Under the pieces are notes generated by a model that searched no databases, had not been told where the DNA came from, and was given only the letters and a program-made list of their open reading frames with translations. From NCBI RefSeq assembly GCF_030348945.1, contig NZ_JAUCEN010000002.1, positions 620,001 through 684,000 on the forward strand: 64,000 nt of DNA. The letters run 5' to 3'. Source of the DNA: Peribacillus sp. ACCC06369. Lineage in GTDB: Bacteria > Bacillota > Bacilli > Bacillales > DSM-1321. Shown here in pieces: positions 1-8,940 of this stretch. The translations under genes and the position numbers were made by a program. The stretch's first letter is position 1. Each line of letters begins with the position of its first letter.

Positions 1-114
1 GATTCAACCTGTGCAAAAGAAGAGTGGGGATTTAAGGCGGAATATGATTTGGAAAAAATGACGAATGATATGTTGGTGAAGCTGAAATTAAGGTCACTTT
101 TAGTAACAGCATAA
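1..114 (+). CDS. C-terminal end of an SDR-type L-threonine 3-dehydrogenase (partial)
   Basis: Frame 1 is open from the window edge to a TAA at 112-114 and encodes 37 residues. They include EEWGFKAEYDLEKMTNDML, which matches the C-terminal tail I remember for SDR-type, NAD-dependent L-threonine 3-dehydrogenases (the epimerase-like Tdh of Firmicutes). That enzyme oxidises L-threonine to 2-amino-3-ketobutyrate. The active-site part lies outside the window, so the function rests on the tail alone. The last residues after the conserved DML tail look non-conserved. A perfect hairpin follows 18 bases after the stop. Confidence 0.55.
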   Translation, partial: DSTCAKEEWGFKAEYDLEKMTNDMLVKLKLRSLLVTA

Positions 115-131
115 ATATATCTGCTAGTAGC

Positions 132-163
132 CGAATAAAAGAGTTGTAATACTCTTTTATTCG
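132..163 (+). terminator. Hairpin after the threonine dehydrogenase end
   Basis: CGAATAAAAGAG (132-143) and CTCTTTTATTCG (152-163) form a perfect 12-bp stem with an 8-base loop. There is no long T tail. It fits a transcription stop for the gene ending at 114. The rest of the gap to 502 shows no gene, only AT-rich sequence that probably holds the permease promoter. Confidence 0.5.
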
Positions 164-502
164 AGTTACTATATTCAGATAACGTTTAAGGATTTCACTT
201 TTAAAACCAATAAAAAGTAAGCGCTTTCCATGCGAGTGGGTGATTAGGTTAAATGCTTGGTTCAAAGTTCTTATGATACTTGATACAGCATTAACTTGAA
301 ATCCACGATCTGGAATTACGTTATAATTTTTAAGAATCTTATTAACTGTCAGGATTGCTTAAATTAGAAGTGAAGAATGATTTTATGGGGCAGCTTTATG
401 ATAGTGAAAAGTGGAGCCTGCTATATCATTTCTGTACTAAATAGGGAGAGCAATAAACATCTTGCATCAGAATCGACTATTAGTAGTGTAGGGGGAAATG
501 GA

Positions 503-1906
503 ATGGCAAACAAAGATTTGAATAGGGAGTTAAAAGGCCGTCATATTCAGATGATCGCTTTGGGCGGTACGATTGGTGTTGGTTTATTCATGGGTTCAGC
601 CAGCACGATTCAATGGACAGGTCCTTCTGTAATGTTAGCTTATGCAATCTCAGGGTTATTTATATTTTTAATTATGCGTGCAATGGGGGAAATGTTGTAT
701 TTAGAACCAAGTACAGGCTCGTTTGCAACATTTGGCTATAAGTACATTCATCCATTGGCAGGGTATATGACTGCATGGAGTAACTGGTTCCAGTGGGTTA
801 TTGTCGGGATGGCTGAAATAATTGCAGTTGGGACATACATGCAGTATTGGTTCCCTGATCTTCCTGCGTGGATACCAGGTTTAATCGCAATGGTGATTCT
901 TGGAGCAGCGAACTTAATTTCAGTTAAATCCTTTGGTGAAATTGAATTTTGGTTTGCACTGATTAAAATCATAACGATTATATTAATGATCGTTGCAGGA
1001 TTTGGACTTATTTTCTTTGGCATCGGTAACGGAGGAGAAGCATTAGGGTTATCGAATCTTTGGGAACATGGTGGATGGTTTACGGGCGGTTGGAAAGGGT
1101 TCTTCTTTGCTCTTTCATTAGTCGTTGCAGCTTATCAAGGTGTAGAACTAATTGGGATTACAGCGGGTGAAGCAAAAAATCCGCAAGAAACGATAACCAA
1201 AGCGATTCAAAGTACCATTTGGCGTATCTTAATCTTCTATATCGGTGCGATTTTCATTATTGTAACCGTTTACCCTTGGGATCAATTAAGCGCGATCGGC
1301 AGCCCATTTGTTGCGACTTTTGCGAAAGTTGGTATTACAGCAGCAGCTGGAATTATTAATTTTGTCGTAATCACGGCTGCTATGTCTGGCTGCAATAGTG
1401 GTATTTACAGTGCAGGCCGTATGCTTTATACATTAGGTATGAATGGACAAGCGCCAAAATTCTTTGCGAAAGTATCTAATAGTGGTGTCCCATTATTCGG
1501 TACGTTCGGAGTGATAGTCGGGTTAGCGATTGGCGTTGTTTTGAGTTATATTGCACCAGAAAATTTATTCGTGCATGTATACAGTGCGAGTGTACTTCCT
1601 GGTATGATTCCGTGGTTTGTCATTCTGATCAGCCAAATTAAATTCAGAAAAGTAAAAAAAGCCGAGATGGACAATCATCCATTCAAAATGCCATTTGCAC
1701 CTGTTACAAACTACCTGACCATCGCTTTCTTGATTATGGTGTTAATCGGCATGTGGTTTAATGATGACACACGGATGTCGCTTATGGTAGGAATAGGATT
1801 TCTAGGTATCGTTGTAATTAGTTATTTCGCTTTTGGAATAGGTAAACGTGGACAAGCTGATACTCAGACAGATACTCAGACGGAAGATAAAGTGATTAAC
1901 CTATAA
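503..1906 (+). CDS. Amino-acid permease, APC superfamily (YbxG/YtnA-like)
   Basis: This 467-residue multi-span membrane transporter has the AAT-family N-terminal signature [20 protein letters not shown], then [14 protein letters not shown], and about 12 hydrophobic spans. The motif [15 protein letters not shown] around residue 215 is typical of amino-acid/proton symporters such as B. subtilis YbxG and YtnA. I chose ATG 503 because GGGGGA sits 7 bases upstream. An upstream in-frame ATG at 377 would add a 42-residue extension that the family lacks. The tail after the last span is polar ([12 protein letters not shown]). The substrate cannot be read from sequence. The adjacent threonine dehydrogenase end makes threonine a reasonable guess only. 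Confidence 0.85.
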   Translation: MANKDLNRELKGRHIQMIALGGTIGVGLFMGSASTIQWTGPSVMLAYAISGLFIFLIMRAMGEMLYLEPSTGSFATFGYKYIHPLAGYMTAWSNWFQWVIVGMAEIIAVGTYMQYWFPDLPAWIPGLIAMVILGAANLISVKSFGEIEFWFALIKIITIILMIVAGFGLIFFGIGNGGEALGLSNLWEHGGWFTGGWKGFFFALSLVVAAYQGVELIGITAGEAKNPQETITKAIQSTIWRILIFYIGAIFIIVTVYPWDQLSAIGSPFVATFAKVGITAAAGIINFVVITAAMSGCNSGIYSAGRMLYTLGMNGQAPKFFAKVSNSGVPLFGTFGVIVGLAIGVVLSYIAPENLFVHVYSASVLPGMIPWFVILISQIKFRKVKKAEMDNHPFKMPFAPVTNYLTIAFLIMVLIGMWFNDDTRMSLMVGIGFLGIVVISYFAFGIGKRGQADTQTDTQTEDKVINL

Positions 1907-1973
1907 TTCACTTTTGATTTTTCTAAGCGAAGTTTGTTTTGTTGCATTGATAAGAAAATCCAAGTAAAAAATG

Positions 1974-1997
1974 AGGGTTGCTGCGGCAGCCCTTTTC
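1974..1997 (+). terminator. Terminator of the permease gene
   Basis: GGGTTGCTGC and GGCAGCCC pair (one G-T wobble) and TTTTC follows. The hairpin has the same sequence as the central hairpin of the dispersed composite repeat found all over this window, so this may be a reduced copy. The rest of the gap up to 2265 holds a second small palindrome near 2030-2055 (TTTGTTTG...CAAACAAA) and no gene. Confidence 0.65.
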
Positions 1998-2265
1998 TAA
2001 TGGATTAATTAGTCCTTAACCCAATTTGATTTGTTTGGTTATTTATCAAACAAACAGATTCGTAGCTTTATTTAGTTATGGTCTTCAGTTTTTTTCCTAT
2101 TTTGATATTTGTTTTATGACAAAAGGGTACATTCCGATGTAATTGTTGCTGCATGTTTTAACTCCATCAAGCACTTTATAGAAGCAACGGGGGAACTTTT
2201 ACTATAATAAGAATTAAAGATAGTGAAAGGACAAGAATTTGAAGATATTAAAGGTGGGAAATGAC

Positions 2266-3174
2266 ATGGCAAGAAAATACCGATTATATCAAATTGATTC
2301 ATTTACGAAAGAAAAATTATCAGGTAATCCGGCTGGTGTAATAACAAATGCAGATGGATTATCTTCGGGTGAGATGCAGAGGATTGCAAGAGAGCTTAAC
2401 AATTCGGAAACGGCATTTATCTTTAAATCAGACAATAGTGAATATGATGTACAGATTCGTTTTTTTACACCTACACATGAGGTTCCCATCTGTGGACATG
2501 CGACGATTGCGGCCCACTATGCTCGTGCAGTTGAAAATAGTATAAATACAGTTAAAGTTTATCATAAAACCGGTGCCGGCATTTTACCAGTCGATGTGAT
2601 TAATGAAGATAATGATTACAAAATTATAATGACGCAGGGTAGTATTAGTTTTGAAACGGTGATTGATGGTGTAGCTTTGGAAAACATATTAACGGCTCTC
2701 AATATTAGTGAAAATGATTTATTAGAAGATTGTCCAGTACAAATCGTTTCTACCGGGCATTCCAAGGTGATGATTGGAATTAAGAGTTCGGAACTTCTTC
2801 ACCAATTAAACCCTAATATGGATCTACTTACAAAAGTCAGTGGATTAATTAATTGCAATGGTTTCTATGTTTTTACGATGAATGCTCCCGACTCGGAAAT
2901 TTTAATTCATGGAAGAATGTTTGCTCCTGCAATTGGTATTAACGAAGACCCTGTTACGGGTAATGCGAACGGTCCTTTAGGCGCATATTTAATACACCAT
3001 GGACTTGTCAAACATGATAATTCTTTATTCAGTTTTAAAGCAGTGCAGGGCGAAGCTATAAAACGGGCGGGTATCATTGATGTTCAAGTGAAAATTTGTA
3101 ATCAGGAGCCAGAGGAAGTAAGAATTGCGGGAAATGCTGTAATCGTGTTTAAGTCCGAGTTATTACTTGATTAG
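2266..3174 (+). CDS. PhzF-family isomerase/epimerase
   Basis: This 302-residue protein has the PhzF/YddE fold signatures: an N-terminal QIDSFTKEKLSGNPAGV, the Glu of NNSETAFIF, PICGHATIAAHYA in the first domain, and NEDPVTGNANGPLGAYL in the second domain. PhzF-family proteins catalyse isomerisation or epimerisation with the conserved Glu as base; most members have unknown substrates. ATG 2266 follows AAGGTGGG by 7 bases, so it is preferred over a TTG at 2239. It is transcribed alone and ends at a strong shared terminator. No phenazine genes are nearby, so a phenazine role is unlikely. Confidence 0.85.
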   Translation: MARKYRLYQIDSFTKEKLSGNPAGVITNADGLSSGEMQRIARELNNSETAFIFKSDNSEYDVQIRFFTPTHEVPICGHATIAAHYARAVENSINTVKVYHKTGAGILPVDVINEDNDYKIIMTQGSISFETVIDGVALENILTALNISENDLLEDCPVQIVSTGHSKVMIGIKSSELLHQLNPNMDLLTKVSGLINCNGFYVFTMNAPDSEILIHGRMFAPAIGINEDPVTGNANGPLGAYLIHHGLVKHDNSLFSFKAVQGEAIKRAGIIDVQVKICNQEPEEVRIAGNAVIVFKSELLLD

Positions 3175-3211
3175 CCATTCAAGGTGCAGTAGCTTAAGTT
3201 CGAAGTTGTCG

Positions 3212-3248
3212 TTAAATGGTTCAGGTTAGCTTTACCTGAACCATTTAA
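3212..3248. terminator. Bidirectional terminator between convergent genes
   Basis: A perfect 15-bp inverted repeat lies at 3212-3226 and 3234-3248 with a 7-base loop. It is centred between the convergent phzF-like gene and the haloperoxidase-like gene and can serve both. Confidence 0.8.
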
Positions 3249-3251
3249 ATA

Positions 3252-3968
3252 TTATTGAAGCGTGTTTAGATTTTGTGTCCTTAATAAACTTACAACTACC
3301 TCTCCAATTTGTCTGCCTAAACTTAAGCCTTCATTGTTATCTACGTTAAAATGTACGCCAGCGTACAAACGGGATTGGGCACTTTCTTCCATTACTTTTT
3401 TTATTTCGGATGACTCTCGAGGGAAAATATAACATAATATTACCTCTGCAGATCCCGCCACAGTAGCATGTGCAGAAGGATAAGCTGGAAAACGAGGGGT
3501 AATCAACACAGTAGTAAGATTTCTGTCATATTGATTTGGACGCGCAACATCCCAATGATATTTAAAAAACCAGGTTATAACAAATGTATCATTTAAAGCA
3601 GCGTTTAAATATCCTAGCACCCTGGCAACATTCGGTGATCCCAGCTTATACTTTCCAGCTAAACTGAAAAGTATGGTGTTGATTTTCTCGGTTAATTCAC
3701 CTGTTCCCCAATATTGGGCGATTTGTATTTTCTGAGGAGTCAATGAATTTAATGTCTGCTCTACAATCAATAACTCAGTTTCCCAATCAATACCTTCAGG
3801 ATTTTTAATTCTCCAATTAATACGTTGATGAAAAGGGTCTAGGAAAACATTATCTCTTCCCCTTGAAATAAAAAACATCGGCCAAAATCCTGCCTCTGGA
3901 GAACCTTTAGGTGGGATACTCTCCCCTGTATAAGGATACTCTGTCCATCTTCTGTAATTTATCCGCAT
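3252..3968 (-). CDS. Vanadium-haloperoxidase/PAP2-type phosphatase family protein
   Basis: The 238-residue protein carries the three-part PAP2/vanadium haloperoxidase active site: KYHWDVARP (Lys-x6-Arg-Pro), PSAHATVAGSAE (His of motif 2) and SRLYAGVHFNVD (Arg and His of motif 3). These residues bind phosphate or vanadate. There is no clear signal peptide, so it is probably cytosolic. It may be an acid phosphatase rather than a true haloperoxidase; sequence cannot separate them. ATG 3968 has AAGGGGTGG five bases upstream; GTG 3977 lies inside that ribosome site, so it is not the start. Confidence 0.8.
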   Translation of the reverse strand: MRINYRRWTEYPYTGESIPPKGSPEAGFWPMFFISRGRDNVFLDPFHQRINWRIKNPEGIDWETELLIVEQTLNSLTPQKIQIAQYWGTGELTEKINTILFSLAGKYKLGSPNVARVLGYLNAALNDTFVITWFFKYHWDVARPNQYDRNLTTVLITPRFPAYPSAHATVAGSAEVILCYIFPRESSEIKKVMEESAQSRLYAGVHFNVDNNEGLSLGRQIGEVVVSLLRTQNLNTLQ

Positions 3969-4208
3969 AAAGACCACCCCTTAATAAAAGTTCTCCTTGT
4001 TCCTTATGATTAAGAGTAATTAAATATGACCATTTATTGCCCTCATATCTATTAGAGGAAAATTTCAAAAACATATATTTATTAAGACAACCAGTTATAG
4101 GTCCGTTATTTGAAGATTCTTATGGGATTTTAATTGATACTAAGACAAAAAAGGTTGATGAATAATACGTTGTTACAATTAATTTTCTTCCTTCATTAAG
4201 CTTTAAAA

Positions 4209-4255
4209 AGGAAGGTGGCTTTCTTATGGAGCTAACGGGGCAGAATGGTTCATAA
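4209..4255 (+). repeat. Composite intergenic repeat, 3' half
   Basis: The copy reads GGAAGGTGGCTTTCTTATGG then AGCTAACGGGGCAG, the core of the 3' module of the family. The 5' module is not recognisable. Confidence 0.6.
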
Positions 4256-4306
4256 AATCATCTTAAAAAGGATTATTAAGTTCAGGACAATTTTTTATAA
4301 TTGAAG

Positions 4307-4337
4307 AGCCGACACCTTCAGGATATTGGTGTCGGCT
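4307..4337 (-). terminator. Terminator of the MocR-type gene
   Basis: AGCCGACACC (4307-4316) and GGTGTCGGCT (4328-4337) form a perfect 10-bp GC-rich stem just past the end of the minus-strand regulator gene. Confidence 0.7.
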
Positions 4338-4380
4338 ATAAACTGATGCACTGGTTTACAAGATTTATTGAATTTTTGAA

Positions 4381-5769
4381 TCAGTCGAGATACTGTTTTA
4401 ATATTTCTAATCCTATTTTTAACTCATCAAATGAGTTTGTAGAAGAAAGTGCAATACGCAAGTACTGATCGGGCGTGGTCTGCCCGCTTAGAAAACGATC
4501 AGAATGAAAAACCCGAATGCCGTGCCTTTTCAAATCCGTTTCCAGCTGTAACGCATCGTTAGGCCCTTGAATAGGAAGCCAACGATAAAAACTATGAGGA
4601 TGTCCAACATTCTTTCTTATAGGAAAATACTCTGAAAAAATATCATTTGCAGTTTGTGCAAGCTGTTTCTTTTGAGAAACAATTTCATGAGCCTTTCCTG
4701 ATAGGATAAGCTCTGTGATAACCTCAGCATCAAAAGAAGAGGTTTTTACATTGATGTTAAAAATGGCCTGCAAAATTTTCTCGCGTAAGGCATCCCCATA
4801 GACCATATAGGCAACTCTTAATCCAGAACATATTGACTTAGAGGTGCCACAAATATAAACGCTTTGTTCCGGAAGCAAATGGAACATCGGCTGCTGGTAA
4901 TCGGAGATAATACCAGCCGACAAAAATGCGTGAATATCATCCTCAATCAAAATTAAACGATGCTTACGGATGACCGCAGCTAATTCTTGCTTTCTAAAAT
5001 CTGAAATCATGACTGTGGTTGGATTGTTACAAGAGGGCATCAGAAAAACGCCGTGAATATTTGTTTGGCAACACTGCTTTTCAAGTTCGTCTGCCAGCAT
5101 CCCAAACTGGTCTCCGGGAATGGGTACTAACTGAATATGTAACATCTTTGCCAACTCGATAAAGTTTGAATAAGTGTATAAGTCGGTTGCAATGCGATTA
5201 CCAGGCTCAAACAACGCAGTCAAAGCAATTGCCAACGCATTTTGTGCGCCGGAAACAATCGCTATATGTTCTTGGTCTACTTGAATACCGAAAGATTTCA
5301 TCCAGTTTAGCCCTGCAGTCTTTTGATGTGGAATACCGGTCGGATCATTGTAATTCAGTAGCTGCTCCAAATATTTTTTATCCACAACCTTTTGGATAAC
5401 CTCTGTTACAATACCATTCGTTTGCTCAAAAGAGGCTACTAAACCAAAATCAATAATGTTTGTGATTTTATCATTGGAAATGGTAATTGAACGAGCAGCG
5501 TTAGGAGCGACAAAGGTTCCACTTCCGGTGACTGCATAAATCAGCCCTTTTACCTCGCAGACTTTATAGGCACGGGTAATAGTGGTAAAGTTTAAGTCAA
5601 GAAAATCTGCCAATTCTCGTTGCGGAGGTAACTTTGTTCCAGGTGCTAAAAAACCATTTGTTATATCTTGTTCAAGTAATGATGCAAGAGATTTATAAAA
5701 AGGACGCTTTAATGCTTTCTTATCAGGTTTCCAAGACATTGGATAATTGTCAAATGAATTTACTGGCAT
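4381..5769 (-). CDS. MocR/PdxR-type GntR regulator with aminotransferase domain
   Basis: The 462-residue protein has a GntR winged helix at about residues 20-90 (PPQRELADFLDLNFTTITRAY, then VTGSGTFV) fused to a fold-type I aminotransferase domain. LIEDDIHAF and SKSICSGLRVAYMVYG carry the PLP-contacting Asp and the Schiff-base Lys. MocR proteins are PLP- or amino-acid-responsive regulators that usually control a divergent neighbour. Here that neighbour is azlCD, with a long palindrome in the shared intergenic region. I infer that it controls branched-chain amino-acid or analogue export. Full family length; no sign of damage. Confidence 0.88.
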   Translation of the reverse strand: MPVNSFDNYPMSWKPDKKALKRPFYKSLASLLEQDITNGFLAPGTKLPPQRELADFLDLNFTTITRAYKVCEVKGLIYAVTGSGTFVAPNAARSITISNDKITNIIDFGLVASFEQTNGIVTEVIQKVVDKKYLEQLLNYNDPTGIPHQKTAGLNWMKSFGIQVDQEHIAIVSGAQNALAIALTALFEPGNRIATDLYTYSNFIELAKMLHIQLVPIPGDQFGMLADELEKQCCQTNIHGVFLMPSCNNPTTVMISDFRKQELAAVIRKHRLILIEDDIHAFLSAGIISDYQQPMFHLLPEQSVYICGTSKSICSGLRVAYMVYGDALREKILQAIFNINVKTSSFDAEVITELILSGKAHEIVSQKKQLAQTANDIFSEYFPIRKNVGHPHSFYRWLPIQGPNDALQLETDLKRHGIRVFHSDRFLSGQTTPDQYLRIALSSTNSFDELKIGLEILKQYLD

Positions 5770-5788
5770 ACTGCACCTCTACTATCGT

Positions 5789-5821
5789 ATTCCATACAAT
5801 AATATCATTATTGTACGGAAT
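5789..5821. promoter_or_regulatory. Probable MocR operator palindrome
   Basis: ATTCCATACAATAAT (5789-5803) and ATTATTGTACGGAAT (5807-5821) form a 15-bp inverted repeat with one mismatch and a 3-base centre, starting about 20 bases upstream of the mocR start. Further half-sites of the form TGTATGG/CCATACAA occur near 5836, 5953 and 5973, on the azlC side. Repeated half-sites in a divergent intergenic region are typical of MocR operators. Confidence 0.7.
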
Positions 5822-6032
5822 TATAATGATAAAATGTATGGTTTGAAATATGTGAATCTAGAAGAGTCCATATTGCATAAAGAAGAAGTAGAACAAATAA
5901 AGCCTCCATTTCATCAAAATAGGGGCTTTTATTAATTTGAAGATAATTGTAATCCATACAATTATCTTATTTTTTGTATGGATTTTGTATGTTAAATTTA
6001 GTATCAAATCAGTAGTTCAGGATGTGGATCAT

Positions 6033-6746
6033 ATGAAAAAAAGAAAACAAATATGGATGGCATTTCGTTCGGCTTTTCCATATACAGTCCCCATTTTTGC
6101 AGGGTTTCTATTTTTGGGAATAGCTTATGGAATCTATATGAATTCATTAGGTTTCAGTGCGATTTATCCAATCTTGATGAGTCTAACAATATTTGCAGGA
6201 TCAATGGAGTTTATTGCAGCCAATTTATTGCTTGTCGCATTCAATCCGATTAACGCCCTTTTTCTAACTTTAATGGTGAATGCACGACATTTGTTTTATG
6301 GCATTTCCATGCTTGATAAGTATAGAGGGACCGGGAAGAAAAAGCTGTATCTGATTTATGGGCTTTGCGATGAGTCTTTTTCCATCAATTGTACGGTTGA
6401 TGTTCCGCAGAATGTAGACAAGGGCTGGTTTATGACATTTGTAACACTGCTTAATCATGTCTATTGGGTCATAGGAGCAGCGATAGGTGGCATCTTTGGA
6501 TCACTTGTTAAGTTCAACACAGAAGGACTCGATTTTGTTATGACGGCTCTCTTTGTTGTCATTTTCATTGAACAATGGATGAAAGAGAAAAACCATCATA
6601 GTGCTCTCGCAGGGCTTGGGCTGTCAGCTGTCTGCCTTATTATTTTTGGTGGAAACAATTTCATCATCCCTGCTATGTTTGCAATTTTAGGGGTACTCAC
6701 CTTACTTAGAAAGCCATTAGAGAAAGTTGAGGTCAAGGCCATATGA
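6033..6746 (+). CDS. azlC: AzlC-family branched-chain amino-acid exporter, large subunit
   Basis: This 237-residue membrane protein carries [19 protein letters not shown] and [17 protein letters not shown], typical of AzlC. With AzlD it forms a two-component exporter of branched-chain amino acids and analogues such as 4-azaleucine. I chose ATG 6033, where the sequence turns into the family N terminus ([21 protein letters not shown]), with AGGATGTGG 6-14 bases upstream. A TTG at 5937 would add a spurious hydrophobic leader. The stop overlaps azlD by four bases, so they are co-translated. Confidence 0.87.
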   Translation: MKKRKQIWMAFRSAFPYTVPIFAGFLFLGIAYGIYMNSLGFSAIYPILMSLTIFAGSMEFIAANLLLVAFNPINALFLTLMVNARHLFYGISMLDKYRGTGKKKLYLIYGLCDESFSINCTVDVPQNVDKGWFMTFVTLLNHVYWVIGAAIGGIFGSLVKFNTEGLDFVMTALFVVIFIEQWMKEKNHHSALAGLGLSAVCLIIFGGNNFIIPAMFAILGVLTLLRKPLEKVEVKAI

Positions 6747-7075
6747 CAATGGATTTAACACAGCAAATCATTACAATTGCGATGGTTGTTTTAGGCACAA
6801 TGCTTACAAGGTTTCTTCCATTCATCGTTTTCCCATCCGGTAAACCCACACCGAAGTATGTTCAGTATCTCGGTAAAATACTGCCATCCGCGGTAATTGG
6901 GCTTTTGGTCATTTATTGTTTAAAGGATGTGAGCATACAATCCGGAAGTCACGGCATCCCTGAATTTATTGCGGTGGCTATAGTTGCTCTGCTTCACTTT
7001 TGGAAGAAAATGATGCTCCTTTCCATAGCAGGGGGAACGATTGTCTACATGATGTTGGTTCAATTGGTTTTTTGA
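6743..7075 (+). CDS. azlD: AzlD-family small subunit of the exporter
   Basis: This 110-residue protein with four hydrophobic spans starts within the end of azlC (ATGA overlap). The segment [20 protein letters not shown] followed by [19 protein letters not shown] is typical of AzlD. It pairs with AzlC. The operon is probably under the divergent MocR regulator. Confidence 0.87.
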   Translation: MTMDLTQQIITIAMVVLGTMLTRFLPFIVFPSGKPTPKYVQYLGKILPSAVIGLLVIYCLKDVSIQSGSHGIPEFIAVAIVALLHFWKKMMLLSIAGGTIVYMMLVQLVF

Positions 7076-7169
7076 AAATTATATTGGTACTGACTTGTTC
7101 CATCTCGTATTTCCATTTCTTATTTCAATGGTGGGGGAGTAAAATATTCAATCAAAGGGGCAGGTAATA

Positions 7170-7625
7170 GTGAAAAAGAAAATTGATGAGTATCAAATTT
7201 ATGAAAAACACTATGAACAAATTCATGAGCAAGTAAAAAACGATCCGTATGCTCAGTCTTTAGGCATTCAGTTAACAAAATTCGAGGCAGGTTCTGCAGA
7301 AGCAACATTAGAAGTGCAAAGCCATATGGTAAATGCATATGGAACTGTACACGGGGCAGTTATTTATGCTTTAGCAGATCATGCTTTTTCGGTAGCCTGT
7401 AATGCATATGGAAAAACATCCTTAGGACTCTCGACAACAATCCAGTTTATTGAATCAGCTAAACCCGGAGATAAGATAGTAGCCCGTGCAACGGAAGTTA
7501 AACGAAACTATCGGACAGGATTTTATCGAATAGACGTTTTGCATGAGCAAAACCTGATAGCAACCATGGAGGCAGTGTCATATCGTAAGGATCATTATTT
7601 TATTGAACTTGATGAACAAGATTAA
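7170..7625 (+). CDS. PaaI-type hotdog-fold thioesterase
   Basis: This 151-residue single-domain protein has the hotdog thioesterase core NAYGTVHGAVIYALADHAFSVACN followed by GLSTTIQFIESAKPGDKI. The family hydrolyses acyl-CoA thioesters; PaaI acts on phenylacetyl-CoA pathway intermediates. No paa genes are present, so the substrate is open. The start is GTG 7170, preceded by AAAGGGG. That ribosome site lies inside sequence that resembles the 3' module of the composite repeat (AAAGGGGCAGGTAATAG), so the repeat may have donated the translation signal. A composite repeat with a terminator follows. Confidence 0.8.
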   Translation: MKKKIDEYQIYEKHYEQIHEQVKNDPYAQSLGIQLTKFEAGSAEATLEVQSHMVNAYGTVHGAVIYALADHAFSVACNAYGKTSLGLSTTIQFIESAKPGDKIVARATEVKRNYRTGFYRIDVLHEQNLIATMEAVSYRKDHYFIELDEQD

Positions 7626-7642
7626 GTAGTCTAATAGTTATT

Positions 7643-7709
7643 GATCAGAGCTGTCTTTAAGGCAGCTTTTTCTTTATGAAACTATCGGGGAGTTAGTTAA
7701 GAAGGACAA
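7643..7709 (+). repeat. Composite intergenic repeat with terminator
   Basis: The hairpin AGCTGTCTTTAAGGCAGCT is followed by TTTTTC and then ACTATCGGGGAGTTAGTTAAG (3' module). It is the likely terminator of the thioesterase gene. Confidence 0.75.
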
Positions 7710-7770
7710 ATGAAATTCATGTAGAAATAAATTAAGTGAGAATTCAATTAATTGTAAAGGAGGTATAACA

Positions 7771-8259
7771 ATGACTGTTTCATTAAACCCCATTTCCAAT
7801 GATGAAAAGCATATTCTTCAGAATTTATATTCCCTTTATTTACATGACCTTTCAGAGTATACCGATGGTTTAGACATATCAACAGATGGTTCATTTGAAT
7901 TTGATTCATTTGAATTAATTTGGAAGGAAGAAGGGTTAACACCATATTATTTAAAAAAAGATAAGACAATTGTAGGGTTTTTATTACTTTTAGAAAGGCC
8001 ATTTTTAAAAAAGGACTTTGATTACAGTATTAATGATATTTTTATGTTGAAAAAATATAGAAGAAAAGGTATTGCAATTTCATTATTAAAGGAATTGTTT
8101 AAACAAAAAAAGGGTAGTTACTATATTGTTGAATTAGCTAAGAATATTCCTGCTGTTATATTTTGGAGAAGGGTTTTTAGTGCGCTGAATATAGAGTTTG
8201 AAGAAAAAAAGAAAATTGTCGATGATGAAGAATGTTTGGTTCAATCCTTCCGAATTTAA
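7771..8259 (+). CDS. GNAT-family N-acetyltransferase
   Basis: This 162-residue protein has the acetyl-CoA motif FMLKKYRRKGIAISLLKELF at about residues 92-111, the R/Q-x-x-G-x-A/G motif A of GNAT enzymes. PAVIFWRRVFSALNIEFEE in motif B supports this. AAAGGAGG lies 9 bases before the ATG. The gene is monocistronic between two composite repeats. The acceptor substrate is unknown. Confidence 0.82.
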   Translation: MTVSLNPISNDEKHILQNLYSLYLHDLSEYTDGLDISTDGSFEFDSFELIWKEEGLTPYYLKKDKTIVGFLLLLERPFLKKDFDYSINDIFMLKKYRRKGIAISLLKELFKQKKGSYYIVELAKNIPAVIFWRRVFSALNIEFEEKKKIVDDEECLVQSFRI

Positions 8260-8269
8260 ATGAGATTAT

Positions 8270-8341
8270 TAAACTATCGGAGCTGTTTTAAAGTCAGCTC
8301 TTTCTTTATGCAAATAACGGGGCAGGTTAATTCAAGAAGAA
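8270..8341 (+). repeat. Composite intergenic repeat with terminator
   Basis: GGAGCTG...TCAGCTC pairs and TTTC follows, then AAATAACGGGGCAGGTTAAT, the 3' module with its small hairpin weakened. It terminates the GNAT gene. Confidence 0.72.
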
Positions 8342-8422
8342 AAAGGGAAGTTACTAATCAATGATGTTGAATCAATTAGACTTCCTCTTTACGTTATAAG
8401 GGAATAGAATATAAATAAAAAG

Positions 8423-8830
8423 GTGATTACAATTAAAAAGGTAAAAAGTATCCTATTTTTTCTTCTTGGATCCATATCTCTTGTGATTGGTATTGCAGGG
8501 ACTGTGTTACCTGTTCTGCCGGGCGGTCCGTTTTACTTATTTGCTGCTTTTTGTTTTGCTAAAAGTTCCAAGTCGATTGAAAACTGGTTCAAAAGCACCT
8601 CATTATATGAAAAATACGTTGAAGCATTCCTGCAAAAAAAAGGTATGACTCGAAAAGAGAAAATCAGAATCAATTTAATTGCCGACTTCTTCATCGTAAT
8701 TTCTGTATTTTATGTGGACATCCTATTAGTGAAAATCTTATTGGTAGTGCTCGCCCTCTACAAACATTATTATTTCATTAAAAAAATTAAGACAATTGAC
8801 CGAAAAAGTAAGAAACAAAGCGCTTTTTAA
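8423..8830 (+). CDS. YbaN/DUF454-family small membrane protein
   Basis: The protein has 135 residues with hydrophobic spans. The N-terminal GSISLVIGIAGTVLPVLPGGPFYLFAAFCFAKSS is the DUF454 (YbaN) signature, a family of unknown function. The listed start is GTG 8423, but no ribosome site lies upstream of it. AAGGTGAT overlaps it and is well placed for an ATT codon at 8432. Starting there gives (M)KKVKSILFFLLGSISL, the usual family N terminus. An ATT start is therefore likely and would keep expression low. Confidence 0.8.
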   Translation: MITIKKVKSILFFLLGSISLVIGIAGTVLPVLPGGPFYLFAAFCFAKSSKSIENWFKSTSLYEKYVEAFLQKKGMTRKEKIRINLIADFFIVISVFYVDILLVKILLVVLALYKHYYFIKKIKTIDRKSKKQSAF

Positions 8831-8911
8831 GTAACGGGTCCTTACATCAAGAGAGTTGCTGCGGCAGCTCTTTTTCTATGGTGCTAAAATGGGGCAGGAT
8901 AGTTGAACAAT
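8831..8911 (+). repeat. Composite intergenic repeat with terminator
   Basis: TAACGGGTCCTTACATCAAG (5' module), then GAGTTGCTGCGGCAGCTC with TTTTTC (terminator), then a 3' module containing TGGGGCAGGATAGTTGAAC. All three modules are present in order. Confidence 0.78.
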
Positions 8912-8922
8912 AAAAATAAAAA

Positions 8923-8940
8923 GCATTCTATATTGAATGC
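8923..8940. repeat. Left copy of the IS1182-element target duplication
   Basis: GCATTCTATATTGAATGC directly abuts the left end of the element. The identical 18 bases at 10689-10706 abut the right end. The sequence is itself a palindrome with a 6-base stem and forms a terminator stem with the flanking A and T runs. Confidence 0.85.

Larger units (their letters stand above)
3969..4380. other. Intergenic region with repeat remnant
   Basis: This 412-bp gap has no convincing gene. A short open stretch ending at a TAA at about 4164 reads PLFEDSYGILIDTKTKKVDE on the plus strand and may be a gene relic, without start or family match. A copy of the 3' half of the composite repeat lies at about 4209-4255, and a terminator at 4307-4337. 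Confidence 0.4.
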
